From an uncultured Planctomycetales bacterium (GTDB lineage: Bacteria; Planctomycetota; Planctomycetia; Isosphaerales; Isosphaeraceae), in contig CALCIB010000148.1 of assembly GCA_937907525.1 (NCBI GenBank), forward strand, positions 1-12,376: a DNA stretch of 12,376 bases. Direction: 5' to 3'. Shown one piece after another: positions 1-8,702 of this stretch; the first letter of the stretch is position 1; the number at the start of each line of letters is the position of its first letter. The notes beneath the pieces are model-generated. The model had not been told where the DNA came from and did not search any database. It saw only the letters and a list, made by a program, of their open reading frames with translations. The position numbers and the translations under genes were made by a program.

Positions 1-54
1 CAGTCGCTCATCTGACCGCTTCGCGGTCTGTCTTCCCCCGCGAGGGGGGAAGAC
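1..54. repeat. Right-hand half of intergenic multi-hairpin repeat (copy A, cut by window edge)
   Basis: Two adjacent perfect hairpins are visible. The first is GACCGC/GCGGTC (14-19 with 23-28, loop TTC). The second is GTCTTCCCCC/GGGGGAAGAC (30-39 with 45-54, loop of 5). The preceding CTCATC and the order small hairpin then large hairpin match the right half of the complete copies at 9267-9393 and 10593-10751, so the left half presumably lies before position 1. It sits 11 bp beyond the stop codon of the minus-strand cytochrome gene and could act as its 3' structure. Neither hairpin is followed by a U-run, so it is not a standard intrinsic terminator. Confidence 0.65.
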
Positions 55-65
55 GGATTCGGTCG

Positions 66-3041
66 TCACTTCGCCTCCGGCGCCTGGATCGAGCGAATGA
101 AGGCGATCAAGTCGCGGAAGTCGTCGGGGGCGAGGTCTTTTTCGAGCCCCTCGGGCATCAACGAGATCCCGGTGGAGGCGATCCGCTCGATCTGGTCGCG
201 GGGGACGACCTCGGTGACGCCCTCGGCGCGCTTCAGCACCAACGCGGCGGCGGACTCCGAGGCGATGATCCCCGAAACGACCCGGCCGTCGGCGGTCTCG
301 ACGTTGTAGTTCAGGTAGTTGGCGGCGATCTCGCGGTTGGGATCCAGGACGTGCGTCAGAAGGTCCTCCGGCGATCGCGAGGCGACCGTCGCCAGGTCGG
401 GGCCGACCTCCACCCCCTCGCCCTCGGCCTTGTGGCAGGTGGCGCAGGCCTTCTTGTAGACGGCCTTCCCCTTCTCGCGGTCGCCTTGTCCCTCCAGGGC
501 CGGCTGGAACGCGGCGAGGACCGCGGAGCGCTCGCGGGGGGCGTCGGCGCCCAGGAGCTTCGTGGCGCGGTCTCGGATCGGCCGGGACGGGTTCTCCAGG
601 AGTTGCTTGAGCCGGAGCGGGTCGATCTCGGAGGCGGCCAGGCGCCCGGCCTCCACGGCGTCGAGCAAGGCGCCGATCCAGGCGGCGCGGCTGAAGAGGA
701 CCTCGGCGGCCTCGCGGCGGGCGGTCGGGCTCATGGCCTTCCAACCTCCGATGATCGCCCGCGCGACGGCCGGATCGGCGTCCGCGGCCAGGGCGTGGAG
801 CGCCGCGAGCTGCACCTCCGAGGGCTGGCGGGCGTCCAACAGCGGCGGCAGCGCCTCCAGCGCGCGCTCGGGCCCGCTCAGACCGACCAGCGCGACGTCG
901 CGGACGCGGTCGGCGACGGGCGCGTCGGAGTCGACGGCCTCGGCGGCGGCGTCGAAGAGCGGGGCGAGCCGCTCCCACGAGGCCGGCGGCAGCGTCGTCC
1001 GCAGGTCGCCGCCGACCCGCTTCAAGCCCGCCCCCAGGGCCAGGACGACCCGGCCGCGAAGATCGTCGGACTGGTTCCCGGCGAACAGGTCGGCGACGAC
1101 CTTGCCGACGGCCTCGGGATCCTTGGTCTGGCCGATCATCGTCGCCAGGTCGTCGAGCCAGGGGCGGCCGGCGGGGGAGCCGAGGAAGTCGCCCGCGGCC
1201 AGCCTCGCCAGCAGGTCGGGGCCGCGGCCGGCGACGGCGGTCATCACCGCCGCGCGGGCGTGGCGGTCGCCGGCGTCCCGGATCGCGATCGACGCCAGGG
1301 CGTCCAGCGCCAGCGACTCGCCGCTTACCTCGCCCAGGGTCAACGCGACCTGGAAGCGGACCATCGCGTCGGGGTCGTCGGCGCGGGCGACCACGTTGGA
1401 GACCAGCCCGCGGTCGGCCTTGACGTAGTTGACGGCCAGCGCGGCGACCCGCTCGCGGACGCGGGGGTCGGGGTCGGCCAGGCCCATCGCGATGTACGAC
1501 GTCTTCAAAACGCCCAGGGCGTCGAGCGCCCAGAGGGCGTGGAGCCGCCCCAGGGCGGTCGGCCGGTCTTGCGCCAGCTTCTCAAGCGCGGGGGCGGCGT
1601 CAACGGCCTCGCGCTCGACCAGCAGTCGATGGGCGGTCTCGCGCCACCAGGCGTCGGGATCGGCCAGCAGCGCGACCAGTTCGGCCGTCGGCGCCTTGCT
1701 CAAGGAAGGCTTGCGCAGAGGCCGGGGGCCGTCGGCGAGCAACTCGTAGAGCCGGCCGCGGTCCTTGCCGCTGGTGAGGTCCAGGTGCTTCTTGATCGGT
1801 TCGGGGATCGACCAGGGGTGTTCGATCGTCTCCCGGTACATGTCGATGATCAAGAGCGTGCCGTTGGGGGTGTTGGCGAAGTCGACCGGGCGGAACCAGT
1901 TGTCGGTCGACGCCAGGAACTCGACCTTCGGGTCGGCGCGATCGGCGACGTAGACCGACCCCGCGGGCTTGAGCGTCTTGCGGTGGACGAGGTTGCCGCC
2001 GACGTCGCCGACGAAGGCGTTGCCGCGGTACTCCTCCGGGTAGGCGGAGCCGCGGTAAATGGTCACGCCGGTGGCCGAGGTGAAGTAGCCGAAGGCGAAT
2101 TGCTCGGTGAAGGCCAGCTTCTTGACCATCGCCGGATCGGCGACGCGCTGGCGGGTGCGGACGACCCGCCAGGGCTCCGGCGGGCTGATCCGGAAGACCG
2201 GGCCGGCGGGGCCGTCGGAGGCGATGTCGAGGATCGCCGGCGGCGCGACGTAGGCCGTGTTCCGCTCCACGGCCGAGGCCGGCAGGACGATCTGGCGGAT
2301 CTGGTTGCTGTTGTTGCAGGCGAACTCGTGGCCCCAGTCGTCGACCGACAGCCCGAACTGGCCGCCGCCGCTGGTGGCCTGGAATTCCAACGTGTCGGGC
2401 TTGAAGCGGAAGTCGCGGCCGCGGACGGAGACCTCCGGGCGGTCGGGACGCTCGGGGGTCTTGATCGACCCGCCGTTGCTCCCCGCCGCGCCGTGGATCC
2501 AGCCGTCCTCGCCCCAGCGCAGGCCGTTGAGCAACCCCTGGACGTTCTTGTTGTCGAAGCCGGTGAAGACGACGCGGCGGACGTCGGCCCGGCCGTCGCC
2601 GTCCGTGTCCTTGGCGTAGATGATCTCCGGCGCGACGGCGATGAAGACGCCGCCGTCGTACGGAACCACGCCGGTGGGCCACATCAGGCCGTCGACCAGG
2701 ACCGTCCGGGAGTCGTACTTGCCGTCGCCGTCCTTGTCCTCCAGCTTCACGACCATGCCGGAGGGCTTGTCCTCGATGTAGGGGTAGCCGCGCATCTCCA
2801 CGACGTACATCGCGCCGTCGGCGTCGTAGGCGACGGCGACGGGGCTGCCGATCAACGGCTCGGTCGCGATCTGCTCCAGGCGGAAGCCGGGATGGAGGAC
2901 GAAGGTCGCCATCGCCTCCGCCGGCTCGTGGGCGGGGATGCGGGGTAGCTCGCGGGCCAGGTCGGCGTCGTCCTGGGCCCAAGCGGCGGTCGCGCCCAGC
3001 AGGAGCGCCAGGCCGAGGACGAAGCAATCGCGGGTCTTCAT
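66..3041 (-). CDS. Exported PVC-type cytochrome c / beta-propeller dehydrogenase-like protein with HEAT repeats
   Basis: The 991-residue protein starts with a signal peptide (MKTRDCFVLGLALLLGATAA, likely cleaved after A22), so it acts outside the cytoplasmic membrane. Residues about 45-430 form a propeller of the PVC membrane-bound dehydrogenase type. It has acidic loops DKDGDGKYD (102-110) and DTDGDGRAD (145-153), and the family signature NWFRPV (381-386) followed by DMYRETIEHP (400-409). Residues about 450-850 are helical HEAT-like repeats. The C-terminus is a cytochrome c domain with CATCH (C866, C869, H870) and a candidate distal ligand M962 in SLMPEG. This order (propeller, HEAT, haem) and length are usual for planctomycete paralogues. 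The family is known from sequence; its substrate is not known, and oxidation of a sugar or polyol is only a guess. The ATG has a ribosome site GAGGAG at 3052-3057. It lies 46 bp after the permease gene and is probably co-transcribed with it. Confidence 0.9.
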   Translation of the reverse strand: MKTRDCFVLGLALLLGATAAWAQDDADLARELPRIPAHEPAEAMATFVLHPGFRLEQIATEPLIGSPVAVAYDADGAMYVVEMRGYPYIEDKPSGMVVKLEDKDGDGKYDSRTVLVDGLMWPTGVVPYDGGVFIAVAPEIIYAKDTDGDGRADVRRVVFTGFDNKNVQGLLNGLRWGEDGWIHGAAGSNGGSIKTPERPDRPEVSVRGRDFRFKPDTLEFQATSGGGQFGLSVDDWGHEFACNNSNQIRQIVLPASAVERNTAYVAPPAILDIASDGPAGPVFRISPPEPWRVVRTRQRVADPAMVKKLAFTEQFAFGYFTSATGVTIYRGSAYPEEYRGNAFVGDVGGNLVHRKTLKPAGSVYVADRADPKVEFLASTDNWFRPVDFANTPNGTLLIIDMYRETIEHPWSIPEPIKKHLDLTSGKDRGRLYELLADGPRPLRKPSLSKAPTAELVALLADPDAWWRETAHRLLVEREAVDAAPALEKLAQDRPTALGRLHALWALDALGVLKTSYIAMGLADPDPRVRERVAALAVNYVKADRGLVSNVVARADDPDAMVRFQVALTLGEVSGESLALDALASIAIRDAGDRHARAAVMTAVAGRGPDLLARLAAGDFLGSPAGRPWLDDLATMIGQTKDPEAVGKVVADLFAGNQSDDLRGRVVLALGAGLKRVGGDLRTTLPPASWERLAPLFDAAAEAVDSDAPVADRVRDVALVGLSGPERALEALPPLLDARQPSEVQLAALHALAADADPAVARAIIGGWKAMSPTARREAAEVLFSRAAWIGALLDAVEAGRLAASEIDPLRLKQLLENPSRPIRDRATKLLGADAPRERSAVLAAFQPALEGQGDREKGKAVYKKACATCHKAEGEGVEVGPDLATVASRSPEDLLTHVLDPNREIAANYLNYNVETADGRVVSGIIASESAAALVLKRAEGVTEVVPRDQIERIASTGISLMPEGLEKDLAPDDFRDLIAFIRSIQAPEAK

Positions 3042-3087
3042 GCGTGCGGGACTCCTCGGCTCGTCCGGGGACGGGGCGGTCGTCGGG

Positions 3088-4977
3088 TCAGCCCTGGATC
3101 GCGTTGGTGCGACCCAGGGCGATGTCGAAGTCGCCGACGGCCGGGACGAGCATCGCCATCAGCGCGAAGCCGTACACCCCGGCGCTGACGAGCAACGCCG
3201 CCAGGAAGTCGCCGTTGAGCAGGCTGATGATGCAGTAAAACGAGCAGAACGGGGTCAGGATCGCCACCAGCGCGATCGCCCGCGAGGGGTTCTTCGCCCC
3301 CAGCGAGCCGAACAACGCCACGCTGCCGGCGCCGATGAAGATCATGAAGCTGAGCAACTGCCGGCCGAAGTCGCGGTCGCTGAAGATGATCAGGTAGGCG
3401 CACAGGAGGATCCCGACCATCAGGAAGAAGATCGTCCCCAGGCTGTGCGCCACGGCCGTCCGACTGCTGGTGTAGGTGATCGCGTCGTGCAGCCCGAGCA
3501 TCGCCGCGAAGTGGCAGAACAGGAGGTAGTCGATGCCGAAAAAGACCAAGTTCTCCCCCCCCAGCCGATCCGTCCACCAGAAGTAGAACGCCAAAAGCAA
3601 GGGGACCGCCACCATCTCCTTGGCGTTGTACAACGCGCCGAAGAGCTTGCCGTAGACGAACTGGCCGGGGGAGAGTTCGGTGACCAGCAGCAGGTCCAGC
3701 GCGCCGGTGTCGCGCTCGGTGGTGATGGCGGTGACGCCCTGGGCGTTGATGAGGACCAGGCTGAGGATCGCCAGGCCGACGGGGATCATCCCCAACCCGG
3801 TGGCCAACGGCGCCTCCATCCCGGCGGAGAGGTTCTCGAAGAAGCCGAACCCCAAGGCGCACAGCGCCAGGTAGCAGCCCTTGATGATCAACGGCCGGGA
3901 GCCGTAGGCCCTGGTCCGCAGCTCGCGCCAGAGGATCGGGTTGGACCAGGCGGCGCGGTGGGGCTTGGCCTTGGCGATCGTCCGGCGGTGGGTGCGGCGG
4001 GGGACGCTCAGCCCGGTCGTGGATTTGACGGCGACCGCCACCCCCTCGCCCTCGCCCTCGGCGGCCCCGACGGTCGCCGCGCCGGCGAGCGCCGCGGCGG
4101 CGGCCGCGACCGCCGGCTCCTCGACCTCGATGAGGGTCTCGCCGACCTCGCCCTCCTCGTCCCCCTGCTCCCGCGGCTCGTTGTTGCCGGGGTTCCAGAT
4201 CCGCAGCATGTACGTCCCGAAGGCCACCATCAAGGCCGCGAACGTCAGCCGCACGCCGATGTAGACCAGGCTCGACGTCCGCACCAGCCCGGTCGCCTCG
4301 TTCGACGGCGGGTACAGCACCGCCAGCATCGCCCGGTAGGGGTTGAGCACCTCCTCCACCGGCACGTCCCAGAGCCTTAGCCCCGGGAAGAAGACGCTGA
4401 ACAGCTCCACCCCCGTCACCGAGAAGACCACCATCAGGATCGTCAGCGAGATCGACTGGAACGTCCGGTCCCGCCAAAGCGCCACCAAAAGCCCCATCGC
4501 CCCGCCGGCGACGCCCGACGCCGCGGTCACCGCGAAGAGGTTCAGCACCTGCCCGAAGGAGATCCCGCCGAAGAGCGCGCACAGCGACAACAGCCCGATC
4601 ACCGCCCCCAGCATCGTCAGGATGTGCAACAGCCCGGCGACCAGCTTGCCCACGACGATCTCGACGTCCGAAAGCGCCGTCATCAAGAGCAGCGTGAACG
4701 TCCGCCGGTCCTTCTCGTAGGCCACCGCCGCCGCCGTGGAGAGGGGGGCGAAGAAGAGCATCAGCGTCAGCTGAAGCATGGCGAACATGCCGTAAAGCAC
4801 GCCGCCGAACCGCGCCATCAAGCCCAATTCGCGGACGTCTTGCCAGCCGATGATCGACTGCCACGCCGTCCACAACAGGATGAACAGGAAGAAGGCGAAC
4901 GAGGCCCGCCACAGATAATAGCGCGCGGTCCGGGGCGCCGTGAGCACTTCCCGGGCGATGATCGGTCCGGCGAACAA
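3088..4977 (-). CDS. Duplicated (two-half) ABC-2 type transporter permease
   Basis: The 629-residue integral membrane protein is read from TTG at 4977. It is built of two similar halves. Each opens with a short motif and a first membrane helix: GPIIAREVL (residues 4-12) and NPILWREL (346-353). Each carries the cytoplasmic ABC-2 motif: EKDRRTFTLLLMTALS (88-103) and ERDTGALDLLLVTELS (421-436), both followed by GKL. The halves are joined by a hydrophilic, acidic and Ala-rich, then basic linker (about 266-344). The family forms the membrane part of export or NatB/Gld-like ABC transporters. The ATPase partner is not in the window, so the substrate is unknown. The frame stays open up to a GTG at 5109, but that GTG lacks a ribosome site, lies upstream of the predicted promoter and would add non-membrane, low-complexity sequence. 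The TTG has GGGGGAA 6 nt upstream. It is probably the first gene of an operon with the cytochrome gene. Confidence 0.82.
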   Translation of the reverse strand: MFAGPIIAREVLTAPRTARYYLWRASFAFFLFILLWTAWQSIIGWQDVRELGLMARFGGVLYGMFAMLQLTLMLFFAPLSTAAAVAYEKDRRTFTLLLMTALSDVEIVVGKLVAGLLHILTMLGAVIGLLSLCALFGGISFGQVLNLFAVTAASGVAGGAMGLLVALWRDRTFQSISLTILMVVFSVTGVELFSVFFPGLRLWDVPVEEVLNPYRAMLAVLYPPSNEATGLVRTSSLVYIGVRLTFAALMVAFGTYMLRIWNPGNNEPREQGDEEGEVGETLIEVEEPAVAAAAAALAGAATVGAAEGEGEGVAVAVKSTTGLSVPRRTHRRTIAKAKPHRAAWSNPILWRELRTRAYGSRPLIIKGCYLALCALGFGFFENLSAGMEAPLATGLGMIPVGLAILSLVLINAQGVTAITTERDTGALDLLLVTELSPGQFVYGKLFGALYNAKEMVAVPLLLAFYFWWTDRLGGENLVFFGIDYLLFCHFAAMLGLHDAITYTSSRTAVAHSLGTIFFLMVGILLCAYLIIFSDRDFGRQLLSFMIFIGAGSVALFGSLGAKNPSRAIALVAILTPFCSFYCIISLLNGDFLAALLVSAGVYGFALMAMLVPAVGDFDIALGRTNAIQG

Positions 4978-5038
4978 GGCGGTTCCCCCAATCGGACGAC
5001 GAACGGCGGGCCGCGCGGACGATGCGTCCCGATCCGAA

Positions 5039-5068
5039 AGTGTAGCAGACCCCCCCGCGCCCCACCAA
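5039..5068 (-). promoter_or_regulatory. Sigma-70-type promoter for the permease/cytochrome operon
   Basis: Read on the minus strand, TTGGTG (5068-5063) and TACACT (5044-5039) are separated by 18 bp. Transcription would start near 5032, giving a leader of about 55 nt before the TTG start at 4977. This position supports the downstream start of the permease over the GTG at 5109. It is back to back with the plus-strand promoter at 5087-5116. The assignment rests on consensus matching only. Confidence 0.5.
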
Positions 5069-5086
5069 GAGGCGCGCGACTGGCCG

Positions 5087-5116
5087 TTGACGCGGGTTCG
5101 TGACGCCACCTACACT
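5087..5116 (+). promoter_or_regulatory. Sigma-70-type promoter directed to the FG-GAP/ASPIC lipoprotein gene
   Basis: TTGACG (5087-5092) and TACACT (5111-5116) are separated by 18 bp. The -10 box and spacer length are identical to those of the divergent minus-strand promoter, and the two -35 boxes are only 18 bp apart. Start of transcription is expected near 5123. The resulting leader of roughly 230 nt would contain the whole repeat copy B. No better promoter is visible in the 36 bp between that repeat and the gene. Confidence 0.5.
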
Positions 5117-5152
5117 GCGACCAAATCTCCAAGGACGGGGCGAATCACGACG

Positions 5153-5314
5153 TCCCCTCTCCCGCCGGGAGAGGGTGGCCCGAAGGGCTGGGCGGGGGTC
5201 GTCGCGCCTCGGGATACGCTCCGGGTTCGCGTCATGCTGATCCGACGGCGCCCGCGAAGCGCCGCGACCCTCACCCGCCGCTGACGCGGCACCCTCTCCC
5301 GGTGGGAGAGGGGA
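5153..5314. repeat. Complete intergenic multi-hairpin repeat, copy B (162 bp)
   Basis: The ends form a terminal inverted repeat: TCCCCTCTCCC at 5153-5163 and GGGAGAGGGGA at 5304-5314. Each arm is itself a hairpin of CCCTCTCCC with GGGAGAGGG (5155-5163/5167-5175 and 5292-5300/5304-5312), with 3-nt loops. Inside are a small GGCCC/GGGCT-type hairpin on the left, CCGC/GCGG on the right, and a longer imperfect pairing of the GGCGGGGGTCG region with CGACCCTCACCCGCC. It has no coding potential. It lies in the predicted leader of the downstream gene. The outer stem differs from copies C and D (CTCTCCC against TTCTCCC) with matching changes on the partner strand. Confidence 0.8.
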
Positions 5315-5350
5315 CGGAATCATCGATCCCGGCTGTTGGAAAATCGGCCC

Positions 5351-7120
<1,770 letters not shown>

Positions 7121-7181
7121 GACGCGCCAATCGTCCGACGCCCTCGGCGGAACCGCTTCGGATGAAAAGGAGGGACCGCCG

Positions 7182-7517
7182 ATGAACGAGCAAGCCGTCA
7201 TCGTCCACTTCGAGTACGCCGCGGACGGCGTTGAGGACCTGTTCGAGATCGAGGAGCGATTGGAGGACGCCATCGAGGCCGCCGGAGTGGGCGAGTTCGA
7301 CGGAAACGAGATCGCCCTCGACCTGAGCGACGGCTCGCTCTACATGTACGGCCCCGACGCCGAGGCCCTCTTCGCCGTGGCGCGTCCGATCCTGGAAGGG
7401 GCCGCCTGTTTTGGCGAAATGCGAGTCGTCCTCCAGTTCGGGCCGCCCGAGACGGACACGCCCGAACGAGTCGAGACCCTCCGCGGCCGAGGCGAGGCCC
7501 CTTCGATTCGAGGTTGA
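7182..7517 (+). CDS. Small acidic protein of unknown function (111 aa)
   Basis: I do not recognise a characterised family. The 111-residue protein is strongly acidic and has no signal peptide or membrane segment, so it is predicted to be cytoplasmic. The pattern reads strand (QAVIVHFEYA, 4-13), helix (DLFEIEERLEDAIEAAG), strand (EIALDLSDGSLYMYG), helix (AEALFAVARPILEGA) and strand (MRVVLQFGPPE). This would suit a small alpha/beta, possibly ferredoxin-like, fold. The last residues (about 95-111) look disordered. The ATG at 7182 has an excellent ribosome site AAGGAGG (7167-7173), 8 nt upstream, which rules out longer in-frame starts. It follows the FG-GAP lipoprotein gene by 61 bp with no terminator between, so co-transcription is likely. 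A functional link to that lipoprotein is not evident. Confidence 0.82.
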   Translation: MNEQAVIVHFEYAADGVEDLFEIEERLEDAIEAAGVGEFDGNEIALDLSDGSLYMYGPDAEALFAVARPILEGAACFGEMRVVLQFGPPETDTPERVETLRGRGEAPSIRG

Positions 7518-7542
7518 CCGCTTTGGGGGACGCGGCCAGAAT
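7514..7542 (+). promoter_or_regulatory. Possible promoter for the PEP-CTERM gene
   Basis: TTGACC (7514-7519) and CAGAAT (7537-7542) are 17 bp apart, and the -35 box overlaps the stop codon of the small acidic protein gene. It would give a leader of about 320 nt before the PEP-CTERM gene. The -35 matches the consensus at 5 of 6 positions and the -10 at 4 of 6, so this is a weak call. Confidence 0.22.
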
Positions 7543-7869
7543 GCGGCCCTCAGTCTTCGGGAGGCTGGCGCGCACCTTGGGACGAACCGCATCGAGACAG
7601 ATCCTGGAGGATTCGAGACCGACCCGCCCGCGACGGGGCCGGTCGTCCGCGCCGCGAGGAAGAGCGGTCGGCGATCGGCCGATTTCGAGACGGGATGGAC
7701 GGTCGAACCGAAGTCCGGATCGCCCGGAGTAGGGATCGGCCCCAGGACCGCGGAACTCGATCGAATCCGACGCCGACCTTCGGATTCGACCGCCGCGACC
7801 GGGAACGAGCCGACCGAGCCCGAGCATCGCCCAAAACGTCCCGCCCCGCTATCAAGGAGGATACGCGCC
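7518..7869. other. 352-bp gap with one perfect inverted repeat; no gene seen
   Basis: Frames in this stretch stay open on several strands, but they encode Arg/Pro/Ser-rich, pattern-less sequence of the kind expected from GC-rich DNA, and none has a ribosome site before 7854. The clear structure is a perfect 10-bp inverted repeat, TCGAATCCGA (7761-7770) and TCGGATTCGA (7780-7789), with a 9-nt spacer. GATTCGA-like words also recur near 7504, 7610 and 7784. The stretch ends in the ribosome site AAGGAGG (7854-7860) of the next gene. It is probably a long leader or spacer; an unrecognised small RNA is possible. Confidence 0.45.
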
Positions 7870-8499
7870 GTGACGCGCCCCGGTTCCATCCCCTCGGCCC
7901 TGCTGACGGCCTGCCTCCTGCTCGGGCCCTGGGCCTGGGCCCCCGCGGCGAAGGCCGCGCCGATCGCCTCGACCGCGACCGCCTATTACTCCCTGAAGGC
8001 CGATTCGACCCTGGCCGCGCCCGCCGCGGACATCGACGGCCCCCAGGTCGTCGCCATGGTCACCCCCCCGGGCGGCGTCGTCCCCCCCACGTCGGCCGAC
8101 GGCTCGCAAGGCAGCCCGCTGACGATCCTGCCCGACTCCCACGGCTTCGATCCCGACCAGCTCGTCGTGGCCCTCAAGGACGCCACGACCGACTCCGGCG
8201 ATCCCGAGCAGCTTCTCGGCCTGGTCTTCTTCGGCAAGGGCCTGGAGGCCGGCGGCGTGCTCCACTTCGCCCTGAGCATCGACGGCGCGCTCGCCAACGA
8301 CCCGCCGAAGCTGATCGCCTCCACCCCGGGCGTCACGATCACGTCGCTCCCCGCCCCCGAGACCGACCCGACGACCGACCCCGGCGGCGATTCGAGCGGC
8401 CCCGAGGTTCCCGAGCCGATCGGCTTCTTGCTCTGGTCGGCCGCCGCCGCCGCCATCGCCCTCCGCGGCCGCGCCCGCGTCCGCGCCGCCGCCAGGTGA
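7870..8499 (+). CDS. Secreted PEP-CTERM anchored protein of unknown function
   Basis: The 209-residue protein starts at GTG with a strong ribosome site AAGGAGG (7854-7860) 9 nt upstream. The signal peptide has a hydrophobic core ALLTACLLLGPWAWA and likely cleavage after AKA (27-29). The C-terminus shows the PEP-CTERM pattern: VPEP (180-183), a hydrophobic segment (about 184-198) and an Arg-rich tail (RGRARVRAAAR). Such tails are recognised by exosortases, which cut the tail during export to the surface or matrix. The middle (about 40-160) is a predicted beta-rich extracellular part that I cannot assign. It is followed by an Asp/Thr/Pro/Gly linker (162-178) rich in TDP. No exosortase or exopolysaccharide gene is in the window. 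It lies 352 bp from the preceding gene and is followed by a strong dyad at 8523-8568. The PEP-CTERM call is fairly sure; the role is unknown. Confidence 0.8.
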   Translation: MTRPGSIPSALLTACLLLGPWAWAPAAKAAPIASTATAYYSLKADSTLAAPAADIDGPQVVAMVTPPGGVVPPTSADGSQGSPLTILPDSHGFDPDQLVVALKDATTDSGDPEQLLGLVFFGKGLEAGGVLHFALSIDGALANDPPKLIASTPGVTITSLPAPETDPTTDPGGDSSGPEVPEPIGFLLWSAAAAAIALRGRARVRAAAR

Positions 8500-8522
8500 C
8501 GACGAGGCGAACGGGCGGCCCG

Positions 8523-8568
8523 CGATGTTGATTTTCCGCGACGCGGCCGTCGCGAAAAATCACCATCG
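8523..8568. other. 46-bp near-perfect inverted repeat (operator or 3' hairpin)
   Basis: Arms 8523-8543 and 8548-8568 are complementary at 19 of 21 positions, with a 4-nt loop (CGGC). The inner stem is CGCGACG/CGTCGCG, flanked by TTTT on the left and AAAAA on the right. On either strand the T-run therefore precedes the GC stem and the A-run follows it, the reverse of an intrinsic terminator. It starts 24 nt after the stop of the PEP-CTERM gene and ends 23 bp before the -35 box of the next promoter. It could be a 3' stabilising hairpin for the former or a binding site controlling the latter. Confidence 0.6.
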
Positions 8569-8591
8569 GTCGCTCATATACGAAAACGTCC

Positions 8592-8621
8592 TTGAAATTC
8601 GCGGCGGGCGTCGTTTACAAT
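8592..8621 (+). promoter_or_regulatory. Sigma-70-type promoter of the zinc-ribbon protein gene
   Basis: TTGAAA (8592-8597) and TACAAT (8616-8621) are separated by 18 bp. Transcription would start near 8628, giving a leader of about 75 nt before the ATG at 8703. This is the best consensus match in the window. It also shows that the in-frame TTG at 8592 is part of a -35 box rather than a start codon. Confidence 0.6.
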
Positions 8622-8702
8622 GACGCCGCGCCGCGCTTTCGGTCTAGACGCGACGCCGAGCCCTCGCGTTCGTTCCTCGGGCCAAGGATCGGAGTTCCAG
8701 CC

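Noticed and set aside
351..2948. Very long plus-strand open frame opposite the cytochrome gene
   Set aside because: It encodes Arg/Gly/Val/Asp-rich sequence with no domain and no ribosome site. It is the antisense shadow expected from GC-rich codon use; the minus-strand frame has a signal peptide, a haem motif and family signatures.
4978..5109. N-terminal extension of the permease to a GTG at 5109
   Set aside because: The GTG has no ribosome site, the extension crosses the predicted minus-strand promoter, and the added 44 residues do not resemble the family. The TTG at 4977 has a GGGGGAA site.
7411..7869. N-terminal extension of the PEP-CTERM protein to 7411
   Set aside because: It would overlap the small acidic protein gene and bury the signal peptide about 150 residues inside. 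The GTG at 7870 has AAGGAGG at the right distance.
8592..8702. N-terminal extension of the zinc-ribbon protein to a TTG at 8592
   Set aside because: The TTG is part of the -35 box of a well-matched promoter, and transcription would start downstream of it.
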